The notes under the pieces were generated by a model. That model was not told the DNA's origin. It saw nothing but the letters and a program-made list of their open reading frames with translations, and did no database searches. The translations under genes and the position numbers were made by a program. DNA of 23,529 bases from a virus: positions 1 through 23,529 of IMG/VR virus record IMGVR_UViG_3300043803_001496, one strand, 5' to 3'. Each line of letters starts with the position of its first letter. The first letter of the stretch is position 1. Shown here piece after piece: positions 7,267 to 13,225 of this stretch.

Positions 7267-7276
7267 CGTTTAGCTC

Positions 7277-7666
7277 CTAGAAAGCGCCGCCATCGAGAAC
7301 GTCCTGCGAATCGTTACGCCAGAATCCCGTGAGGTACACCAGTGCGTCGCCGTGCTGCGGGTCGTCGATCGCGACGTCCGCGGCACCTGCTAGCGTCGAG
7401 AGCCCGCCGCCCCCGCCGCCGCCCGTCGTCTGCGTGAACGGCCTCCAGGTCGTCAGGTCGTTCGCGAGCTGCCACATCGTGAGGTCGGACGCCACATACA
7501 CCACCATCCCGGCCTCGCGGCGCGGCAGCGGGATCGCGTCGCGCTCGGCCACGGTGGCGACGCTGCGCAGGCCGCCGCGACCGTAACGCGCCTCGTGCGA
7601 CGGATGCGAGTCTGTCGTGTCGAGCGGCACGACCGGCGCGATCACATTCGTGCCGACGATTTGCAT
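7277..7666 (-). CDS. Unrecognised structural protein upstream of fibres
   Basis: A 129-residue protein. Residues 1-20 read MQIVGTNVIAPVVPLDTTDS. The middle has VAERDAIPLPRREAGMVVYV followed by SDLTMWQLANDLTTWRPF, a pattern common in small fibre-associated or baseplate-adjacent phage proteins that describes a repeated aromatic beta unit. A Gly7 linker follows at about residues 82-88, then LSTLAGAADVAIDDPQHGDA and a short tail. The glycine linker suggests two modules. The ATG overlaps the preceding stop as TAATG. I do not know its function; linking the connector region to fibres is a guess from position. Confidence 0.55.
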   Translation of the reverse strand: MQIVGTNVIAPVVPLDTTDSHPSHEARYGRGGLRSVATVAERDAIPLPRREAGMVVYVASDLTMWQLANDLTTWRPFTQTTGGGGGGGLSTLAGAADVAIDDPQHGDALVYLTGFWRNDSQDVLDGGAF

Positions 7667-8364
7667 TACGCGACCTCAAGCTGCACCGTTCCAGTAACCG
7701 GGTAGATCGATCGATAGATCGTGTAGAGCGTCGGCGGCTGGCCCTCAAACACGGCGGACCTGGCCGAGCTCTGGAATGCCGTCGTGACGAGTCCATTGAC
7801 CCGGAACACTGGCGGCGTCGCCACCCAGGCGGATGGCAGGACGACGTAGATGTACGCGGCGTCGCACGCGATCGACCGTGAGATCGCCCGGCCGGCCGCG
7901 AGCTCGGCGGTCAGGCCGGCGGCGATCTGTGCGTCGGTGATTGCGGTCGCGCGGCTCGAGCCGGTGAAACGCACCAGGTAGGCCGGCGGCGTGGCCGGCG
8001 TCGAAGCCTTCGCGATCGTGTGGACCCGTCGCACCTTTTGCGCTCGGTCGCCCCAGGCCCACGGGGCGCTGGCGCCCTCCGGCGTGAACACTTCGTAGGT
8101 GCGAGTCGCGCCGTCCTCGGTCACGAGGATCGTGTCACCGCGCTGCGGATCCTGCGGCAGCTCCGACCGGCCGACGAAAAAGTCTCGTGTTTCAAACCGC
8201 ACGAGCTGGCCCGATGCGTCCATCCGCTCCCACCTTCCGACGACGAGGGTCGCCGCGCAGAAACGCGGCAGGCCGCCCGTCGGGCGGTACTCGACCTGCG
8301 TCGCCAGGTGCTGGCGGCGCTGCTGCTCAAACCACGCTTCGCCGGCAGCGATGAGGTCGCCCAC
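7666..8364 (-). CDS. Unrecognised virion protein, head-tail or fibre region
   Basis: A 232-residue protein with a GTG start at 8364 supported by GGAG six bases upstream. Residues 1-20 (VGDLIAAGEAWFEQQRRQHL) and the next 90 residues, with FETRDFFVGRSELPQDPQRG and then DTILVTEDGATRTYEVFTPE, resemble head-tail joining proteins of siphoviruses, in which a short helix precedes a beta barrel. Residues 120-232 form a second, beta-rich module (YLVRFTGSSRATAITDAQIA onward) not usual in that family. A joining protein fused to an extra domain is my best reading, from position after the decoration protein. The gene follows a 73-base gap with a strong hairpin. Confidence 0.45.
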   Translation of the reverse strand: MGDLIAAGEAWFEQQRRQHLATQVEYRPTGGLPRFCAATLVVGRWERMDASGQLVRFETRDFFVGRSELPQDPQRGDTILVTEDGATRTYEVFTPEGASAPWAWGDRAQKVRRVHTIAKASTPATPPAYLVRFTGSSRATAITDAQIAAGLTAELAAGRAISRSIACDAAYIYVVLPSAWVATPPVFRVNGLVTTAFQSSARSAVFEGQPPTLYTIYRSIYPVTGTVQLEVA

Positions 8365-8382
8365 GAGCAGCTCCTAGTGGCC

Positions 8383-8412
8383 GGGGGGGCGGCGCTTGGG
8401 CGCTGCCCCCCC
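8383..8412 (-). other. GC hairpin between decoration and connector genes
   Basis: A 12-bp stem of seven G-C pairs plus five more, with one mismatch and a 6-base loop, lies between the stop at 8438 and the GTG at 8364. There is no T-run after it on the minus strand, so it is not a standard intrinsic terminator. It may attenuate or stabilise the message. A separate 14-bp palindrome CCGTGACGTCACGG sits at 8418-8431. Confidence 0.6.
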
Positions 8413-8437
8413 CAGTGCCGTGACGTCACGGGCCGTA

Positions 8438-8791
8438 TCAGCGACCCAGGAGAACCATCACCTCGGCGGCTGCATCGGCGGCGTCGGCCACGACCACGCC
8501 GAGCGGCGGGTACGTCGTCGGCGACTGCCCGCCGCTGTTGGCCGAGCTCGTCACCTTGCCGGTCGAGGTGTTGAGGTACACGGCCGTGCCGGCGGTGAGC
8601 GCCGTTCCAGACGTCGTTGCCTTATCGCACGCGAAGACACCCTCGACGCACAGCGCGCCCAGCGTGTTAGCGGCGATCGGGCGATCGGCAATGCCGACGA
8701 GTCCGGTGCCGATCGCGACCATTTGGCCGACGGCAACGGCCGAGCTCGGCGTGTGGTCAATCTTCCCTGCCGATGAAACGTAGCGAGCCAA
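8438..8791 (-). CDS. DUF2190 capsid decoration-like protein
   Basis: A 117-residue protein starting MARYVSSAGKIDHTPSSAVA with VGQMVAIGTGLVGIADRPIA, then ALCVEGVFACDK and GTAVYLNTSTGKVT, ending in ADAADAAAEVMVLLGR. This is the DUF2190 pattern, small beta proteins next to phage capsid genes that are thought to decorate the head surface (some are mislabelled RecA/RadA in databases). The start codon is TTG at 8791, fitted by AGGTGAT just upstream; no better in-frame start exists near. It follows the capsid gene by 87 bases, as expected for a decoration or stabilising protein needed in amounts like the capsid. Confidence 0.8.
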   Translation of the reverse strand: MARYVSSAGKIDHTPSSAVAVGQMVAIGTGLVGIADRPIAANTLGALCVEGVFACDKATTSGTALTAGTAVYLNTSTGKVTSSANSGGQSPTTYPPLGVVVADAADAAAEVMVLLGR

Positions 8792-8827
8792 GGATCACCT
8801 ACCTTTCCGTTGTTTAGAGACTCGAGG

Positions 8828-8861
8828 CCCGGCCGGCGGTCCATCGTGACCGCCGGCCGGG
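8828..8861 (-). other. Perfect 13-bp hairpin between capsid and decoration genes
   Basis: Thirteen G-C-rich pairs (CCCGGCCGGCGGT with its complement) enclose an 8-base loop in the gap after the capsid stop. No T-run follows on the minus strand. Likely partial attenuation or 3'-end protection that adjusts the ratio of capsid to downstream transcripts. Confidence 0.65.
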
Positions 8862-8878
8862 ATCACGCTGATTCACTG

Positions 8879-10711
8879 TCAGGCCGTCGCCATCCGATAG
8901 CACGCCCGCGACTCGCCCTTCGCCACGCCCCAATCGTGGTACCCGCGGACCGCGATGCCGAGCGTGTCGAAGTCGGCTTCCGCCTGCTCGACCGTCGGGG
9001 TGCGCTGCCCGTTAAGGAACACGACCTCCATCGCGTTGAGCTCGCTCGGGCTGGCGGCGAGCCACCAGGTGGTGGCGCTCGACAGGTAGAAGGAGCTCAC
9101 GATCTGGTAGCGGCCGGCGAGCACGTTGTTCGCCGTGGTGACCGTCGAACCGCCGATGAGCAGACCGCTCTGCATCAGCTTCGCCGCGGACAGCTCCAGC
9201 TCCTTCGGCACGAGCAGCACGCTCGGCGCGACCGCCAGAGGGTTGCCATCCGGGTCGGTCAACTTGGCATACGCGGTTGCCGCCGCCTCGAGCGATTCGA
9301 GCGACAGCGCGTTGCCGGCGGCGGCGGTCTTCTTGGCGAAGTAGCTCGCGTTCGACGACTCGAACTCGCTCCAGAAAACCTTGTTGAGCTTCGTCGCGGC
9401 GCCGCGGCCCAGGCGGGCCGGCACGACCGAGAGCGCGCCCAGGTCATCGTTGATCAGGTCGGTCCTCGTGATGCTCGAGAGTCGGCCGTATGTCTTCGCG
9501 CCGAAGCTCCTCGTCTCGTCGCTGGCGTCGGCGGATTTGAGCGTTCCGCCGTTGCCGACCTCCTCGAACTCGAAGCCGCCGTTGACGCGGATGCCGGTCA
9601 CGAGCTTGAAGTCCGAGACGGACCGGATCAGCGAGATGCGGTCCCACACCGACTCGACGGCGCTGAACCCCTGGAGCAGGAACTTGTTGTAGGTCGCCGA
9701 CAGCACGTTCGCGATCGCGTGGGTAGCGAACGCCGCCTTCAGCACCTGACGCAGGTTCGAGCTGTTGAGCCGGTAGCCCTCGCCGTCGTACCCGTTGGCA
9801 CGCGCGGCCTGCACGATGACCTCGGCGACCGACCCGTGGCGACGCTTGCTCGCGGCCTCCAAGGTCCGCTCGTCGAAGTGCCGCTCGACGTCCTGCAGGC
9901 CGGCGGCGAGGCAGAGCGACGCCGTGACCGTCCGCTCGTCGGTGGCCGCGGGCGCCGCCACATGGATCGCCGGCGCGGCGGGCCGCTCCGCGCGAATGTT
10001 CGCGAGGATGTCGCCGCGGATCTTCTCGAGCACCTTGGCCGCGACCGTGTCGGCGTCGATCAGCGACGCGCCGTCGCTGCCGGCGGTGACGGGGATCACG
10101 CCCACGGCGCCCGTCGCCGTGGCTTCCGAGGCGACGACGTCCTCGGGCTTGTCATGGGCTTGCGCCATGGGTTCACACTCCGTATTCGCCTCCGCGGCGA
10201 TAGCGGCGGACGTATGTGGGTCCGCTCCAAACAGGACGATCGACACCTCACGCAGCGAGCTGGCTCGCACGACAGAGATCGGGCCAGAAAACTCGCGGCC
10301 GTTTACCGTCACTTGCTCGCCGGCCGCGATGTTTTCGATGCGGCCGACGTTCGCTCCGATGCTCGCTTGGAACTGCCAGCCGGCACGCGCGAGGTCGAGC
10401 ACCTTCTGCACTTCGGGCGAGCCGCCGATGACCTCGCCTTCGACGATGAGCTCGGTGCCTGTGTTCGTGACGCTGGAAGCCTGGCCGACGGCATGATCGA
10501 CGTCGTACTCGTGGCCGAGCATGACGGCGACGGGGCCGGCGTCCTGCAGGCCGGCCAGATCGACCACGAGGGGATTGCGCGACCACGCCTGGCGAATCGC
10601 GGCGCCGGTGTAGCCGACCAGGCGAAACGTCGGCCGGCTGGCGGACTCGCCGTCGGCGGAAATCGGCGGGCAGGTGATCGTCGCCTCGGAGGCGAGCCGA
10701 AGGTCATGCAT
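8879..10711 (-). CDS. Prohead protease - major capsid protein fusion
   Basis: A 610-residue protein. Residues 30-170 are an HK97/S78-type prohead serine protease: VAVMLGHEYDVDHAVGQ carries the catalytic His at about 67, GWQFQASIGANVGRIE the Ser at about 117, and LREVSIVLFGADPHTSA closes the domain. A low-complexity, acidic and Ala-rich linker or scaffold-like stretch covers about 175-260. The rest is the capsid, with FEFEEVGNGGTL, KTYGRLSSITRTDLINDDLG and AAKLMQSGLLIGGS, resembling Mu gpT-like major head proteins. The fusion suggests self-cleavage to release mature capsid. ATG overlaps the portal stop by eight bases. Separate protease and capsid genes are more usual. Confidence 0.88.
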   Translation of the reverse strand: MHDLRLASEATITCPPISADGESASRPTFRLVGYTGAAIRQAWSRNPLVVDLAGLQDAGPVAVMLGHEYDVDHAVGQASSVTNTGTELIVEGEVIGGSPEVQKVLDLARAGWQFQASIGANVGRIENIAAGEQVTVNGREFSGPISVVRASSLREVSIVLFGADPHTSAAIAAEANTECEPMAQAHDKPEDVVASEATATGAVGVIPVTAGSDGASLIDADTVAAKVLEKIRGDILANIRAERPAAPAIHVAAPAATDERTVTASLCLAAGLQDVERHFDERTLEAASKRRHGSVAEVIVQAARANGYDGEGYRLNSSNLRQVLKAAFATHAIANVLSATYNKFLLQGFSAVESVWDRISLIRSVSDFKLVTGIRVNGGFEFEEVGNGGTLKSADASDETRSFGAKTYGRLSSITRTDLINDDLGALSVVPARLGRGAATKLNKVFWSEFESSNASYFAKKTAAAGNALSLESLEAAATAYAKLTDPDGNPLAVAPSVLLVPKELELSAAKLMQSGLLIGGSTVTTANNVLAGRYQIVSSFYLSSATTWWLAASPSELNAMEVVFLNGQRTPTVEQAEADFDTLGIAVRGYHDWGVAKGESRACYRMATA

Positions 10712-12131
10712 TGGTGTCGGCCTCCTGCGGTGACGGCTGCGGCGGTGCAGGCTGCAGGTCGATGCCGAGCTCGGCCGCGAAAGCCTGCTCCGCGGCCCGC
10801 TGCCGAAGCACCTGCCTCCAATCGCGTCCGCGGCGAGCGCACACCTCGGACAGGCTCGTCGTATGGGCCTGGAGGGAAATCTGCTCGGCAGTCGCCTCCT
10901 TGACCGGATCTACGTGTTCGTGGCCGTCCCAGGCCCACCGCCACGACCACTGGTCGCGAGGAGGGAGGCCGTCGGGTATTTGCCCGTCGATCAGCGCTGC
11001 CTCGTCGAGCCACCTTGAGAGCACCGGGTCGAGCACCACGCGCTCGAGCTCGGCACGCTCGGCGGCCAGGTGCTTGCGGTAGACGAGGTAGTCGCCGCGC
11101 ATCGTCGAGTAGTTCGCACCCGATGCGTCCATCGTGGCGACGATGTACGGCAGGTTGATCGCGCGAGCGATCTGCATGAGGATGCGACGCTCAAACGCCG
11201 AAAACGACTCCGTCGGCTGCTCGGCCTTGAGCTGATACGGTTCCCAGTTTTCCGGCGCGATCGTCATCATGCCGCGAGTGATCGGCATGGTTTCCCACGC
11301 ATCGATCGACGGCGCAGCGACGGCCTCCGGCGGAAGGGTGGTCTTGAGCACGGCGGCGAACGCGGCGGCGGTTTCGGCCGCCGTGACGACCGCGTATTGA
11401 TATCGCCGCAGCATGGCGAACAGCTCGAGGGCCGGCACGACCTCCCCGACTCCGCGAGACTGACCCGCCCGGGTCGCGTGGTACCAGTGCAGGACGGACA
11501 GGGCGTCGATCCAGCGGCCCGCCATCGTCGCGCCGAGGTTCGTCGATCCCGGGTGGTGGTCGAGCAGGTAGTACTGCGCTGGGTTGCCGTCGGCGTCGTA
11601 GCGGATTCCGTCCACCGCGCCGGCTAGGTCGATTCGCACGACCGGGTCGGCGACCATTTCAGCCTCGACGAGCCGGAGGTCGAGCTGCACCCCGCGGAGG
11701 GCCGAGTTGTTCGTCACGATCGCGAACGACTCGCCGTCGATTGCCTTCGCGATACTCATCGTCCGCAGCTTGGCGGCGAGCGCGGTTGCCTGCCCCCATT
11801 CGTAGACGTTGTCCTCGACGATGCTCACGAGCTCTTGGTCGGCGTCGGGTCCGCAGTCGAGCAGGAGCCGGGGGCCGGTGCCGACGAGGTCGGTGGCCCT
11901 CGTGTTCGTCATGCCGGCGAGGTAGCCGTTGTTCGCGGCCTCGTACCTGGCTCGCGAGCGAAGACGCTGCCGCACCGCCGGCGTCAGGGCCGAGTCCGCC
12001 GAGAGGGTGTCGGCCGCCTGCCAGTGCCTGCGGTTCAATTCCGACGTCTGCGCGGCATCGTAGCGCGCGGAGACTTCGCGCCTGGCGGTGCCAGACCTGG
12101 ACGGACCCAGGATGCGAGAGAGCAGGCCCAT
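10704..12131 (-). CDS. Portal protein, lambda type
   Basis: A 475-residue protein starting MGLLSRILGPSRSGTARREV, with the ATG at 12131 overlapping the preceding stop as TAATG. The N-terminus has YEAANNGYLAGMTNTRATDL, then VGTGPRLLLD, the signature opening of lambda-type portals. The middle includes DAWETMPITRGMMTIAPENW and EPYQLKAEQPTESFSAFERR, and later LPYIVATMDASGANYSTMRG and WRWAWDGHEHVDPVKEA, all classic for this family. Twelve copies would form the ring through which DNA enters the head. Length fits the family (about 480-550). It lies directly before the protease-capsid fusion as in lambda-like head operons. Confidence 0.93.
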   Translation of the reverse strand: MGLLSRILGPSRSGTARREVSARYDAAQTSELNRRHWQAADTLSADSALTPAVRQRLRSRARYEAANNGYLAGMTNTRATDLVGTGPRLLLDCGPDADQELVSIVEDNVYEWGQATALAAKLRTMSIAKAIDGESFAIVTNNSALRGVQLDLRLVEAEMVADPVVRIDLAGAVDGIRYDADGNPAQYYLLDHHPGSTNLGATMAGRWIDALSVLHWYHATRAGQSRGVGEVVPALELFAMLRRYQYAVVTAAETAAAFAAVLKTTLPPEAVAAPSIDAWETMPITRGMMTIAPENWEPYQLKAEQPTESFSAFERRILMQIARAINLPYIVATMDASGANYSTMRGDYLVYRKHLAAERAELERVVLDPVLSRWLDEAALIDGQIPDGLPPRDQWSWRWAWDGHEHVDPVKEATAEQISLQAHTTSLSEVCARRGRDWRQVLRQRAAEQAFAAELGIDLQPAPPQPSPQEADTNA

Positions 12132-12337
12132 TAGCCCATGGCCCCCGGGGACTCGATGCGGGCCATTCGGAGGCACGACAGCGGGTTCGTCGTCGCGCGG
12201 GCCTGCATCACGAACCGCGCGGCCTCGACCTGGCGGTCGAGCTCGTGCTGCTCTACCTCGCCGGCGTCGGTACGCGCACGACGCGGCTGCGCGAGGTTCG
12301 CAGCCACCGCATCAATGACGTCGTCGTTCGTCGGCAC
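12131..12337 (-). CDS. Small unrecognised protein before portal
   Basis: A 68-residue protein with a GTG start (VPTNDDVIDAVAANLAQPRR) and GGAG seven bases upstream. It is largely helical, with EVEQHELDRQVEAARFVMQA in the middle. The position immediately before the portal is where lambda-like phages place the small gpW head-completion protein, and the size is similar, but I see no convincing gpW motif, so this is only suggestive. Its TAA overlaps the portal ATG, giving coupled translation. The 320-base gap upstream holds the plus-strand small RNA candidate. Confidence 0.6.
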   Translation of the reverse strand: MPTNDDVIDAVAANLAQPRRARTDAGEVEQHELDRQVEAARFVMQARATTNPLSCLRMARIESPGAMG

Positions 12338-12558
12338 CGTGTCGCTCCAAGCGGGCGACTACAGTGTACCAAACTTCACCACCCGCGAGGGGGGCTACAA
12401 GAACTCGACGATAGTGCCGTCCAGGTCGTCGTCGTCGTCCTCGTCGAACACGGCGGCGACCCCCGAGGGCGTCGCTCATTGTATCCGAGGTTTGGGCGAC
12501 CCCCGGCGGGGTCGGCCGCGCGGTTTATCGGTCCGCCGCCTGCCCGCCGGGGGTCGCT

Positions 12559-12586
12559 TTGCCGTCCATCGGCACCGTGTTATGAT
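12559..12586 (+). promoter_or_regulatory. Sigma70-like promoter facing against the late operon
   Basis: TTGCCG at 12559-12564 and TATGAT at 12581-12586 with a 16-base spacer give a good plus-strand promoter. The expected start is near 12593. No plus-strand gene follows; only a terminator hairpin does. Confidence 0.5.
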
Positions 12587-12592
12587 CAAGGC

Positions 12593-12646
12593 ACGTTGCC
12601 ACCTCAACCCCGTGGGCCGCTGTAATCGGCCCGCGGGGTTTTTTCG
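12593..12646 (+). ncRNA. Candidate small RNA, antisense to the late transcript
   Basis: A transcript from the promoter at 12559-12586 would be about 50 nt long and end at the intrinsic terminator at 12606-12646. The unpaired 5' part reads GCACGUUGCCACCUCAA in RNA and includes ACCUC, which is complementary to Shine-Dalgarno-like sequences. The RNA is wholly complementary to the minus-strand message between the 47-residue gene and the portal group, so it could act in cis on head gene expression or in trans. No ORF fits within it. Confidence 0.4.
12606..12646 (+). terminator. Strong intrinsic terminator
   Basis: A 14-bp stem (12606-12619 with 12627-12640, one G-U pair) with a 7-base loop is followed by T residues; six Ts run from 12639 to 12644. 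The polarity is plus-strand only, because the minus-strand reading has As before the stem and no T-run after. Confidence 0.75.
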
Positions 12647-12657
12647 TTCACGCACGA

Positions 12658-12801
12658 TCACCTCGCGCTCATTGCTAGGCCCACGTTCGCGAGCGCGTAG
12701 CCCAACCACGCGATCGCCATGCCGCCGTCGCCTTTGCTCCACTGGTCAAACGCTACCACCGCGTAGACCATGCCCACGCACAGGATCAGCACGCTACTCA
12801 T
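12658..12801 (-). CDS. Small membrane protein with two hydrophobic segments
   Basis: A 47-residue ORF starting MSSVLILCVGMVYAVVAFDQ and ending GYALANVGLAMSAR. Two hydrophobic stretches, about residues 3-18 and 28-44, are separated by a polar DQWSKGDGG turn, so a helical hairpin in the inner membrane is likely. The start ATG at 12801 overlaps the upstream stop by eight bases and has an excellent GAGGAGG nine bases before it, which makes the gene credible despite its size. No family recognised. A holin-like role can be imagined from size and topology, but the position between terminase and portal is not usual for lysis genes. Confidence 0.7.
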   Translation of the reverse strand: MSSVLILCVGMVYAVVAFDQWSKGDGGMAIAWLGYALANVGLAMSAR

Positions 12802-13225
12802 CGTCTTCATCCTCCTCGGATTGGCTCGCCTGGTCGAGCAGCTCCAGGCCGAGGTGAACGCGGTCCGCCGTATACTCGAGGCACGACCTCAGAATGTCGG
12901 CTCGCATTGCCACTTCACCGTCGCCGGCGAGCAGCCACTGGTAGTACAGCGATTCCAACTTGCAACCGCCCTCGGGCTGCGCCCCCTCTGGGCCGCCGAG
13001 GTCTACGCGGACGTAGGGCTCGCAGCGGTCACCCAGGCGCATACACGCGATGATGCGTATGTGCTCGTGGGCGCGCGAATAGCGGCATACGTGCCACCGC
13101 TGCCAGAACTTCACCCACACCTCGAGCCTCGCGGCGTCGTCGTCTGCCGCACGACTGCGCCGCTCGGCACTGTCGTACTCGCGCTGAAAGCGGACTGCCT
13201 CCTCAAACCGCCGCGGCTCGCTCAT
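12794..13225 (-). CDS. Unrecognised protein after large terminase
   Basis: A 143-residue protein starting MSEPRRFEEAVRFQREYDSA at an ATG that overlaps the terminase stop (ATGA). It has an Arg/Glu/Asp-rich helical N-terminus, a middle with VWVKFWQRWHVCRYSRAHEH, a CRLGDRCEP-like region with several Cys and His, and a strongly acidic tail (QSEEDEDDE). Cys and His are spread rather than arranged as a clear zinc finger. It lies where small head-completion or connector genes occur, but I cannot assign a role. Translation is coupled both to the terminase gene before and to the 47-residue gene after. Confidence 0.65.
   Translation of the reverse strand: MSEPRRFEEAVRFQREYDSAERRSRAADDDAARLEVWVKFWQRWHVCRYSRAHEHIRIIACMRLGDRCEPYVRVDLGGPEGAQPEGGCKLESLYYQWLLAGDGEVAMRADILRSCLEYTADRVHLGLELLDQASQSEEDEDDE

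Larger units (their letters stand above)
12338..12657. other. Late-operon intergenic region, 320 bp
   Basis: The longest gap among the minus-strand genes. It contains the plus-strand promoter, small RNA candidate and terminator described separately. The left half, 12340-12550, has Asp-codon repeats on the minus strand that would read a short acidic peptide (VFDEDDDDDLDGTIVEFL) from a GTG, but there is no good ribosome binding site, so I do not call a gene. Confidence 0.6.

Noticed and set aside
8418-8431. Operator at the 14-bp palindrome CCGTGACGTCACGG
   Set aside because: No promoter-like boxes nearby; short G+C-rich palindromes of this kind can occur by chance.
8828-8861. Intrinsic terminator after the capsid gene
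   Set aside because: The hairpin is strong but has no T-run on the minus strand, so it is listed as a hairpin only.
8810-10903. A 697-residue plus-strand open frame
   Set aside because: It lies wholly opposite the well-supported protease-capsid gene, has Arg/Gly/Asp-rich shadow composition and no motif.
12400-12470. Short acidic peptide VFDEDDDDDLDGTIVEFL on the minus strand
   Set aside because: Only a GTG start without a convincing ribosome site; could be chance from Asp-codon repeats.
12476-12742. Minus-strand 88-residue frame
   Set aside because: Arg-rich and overlapping the 47-residue gene that has the better start and composition.
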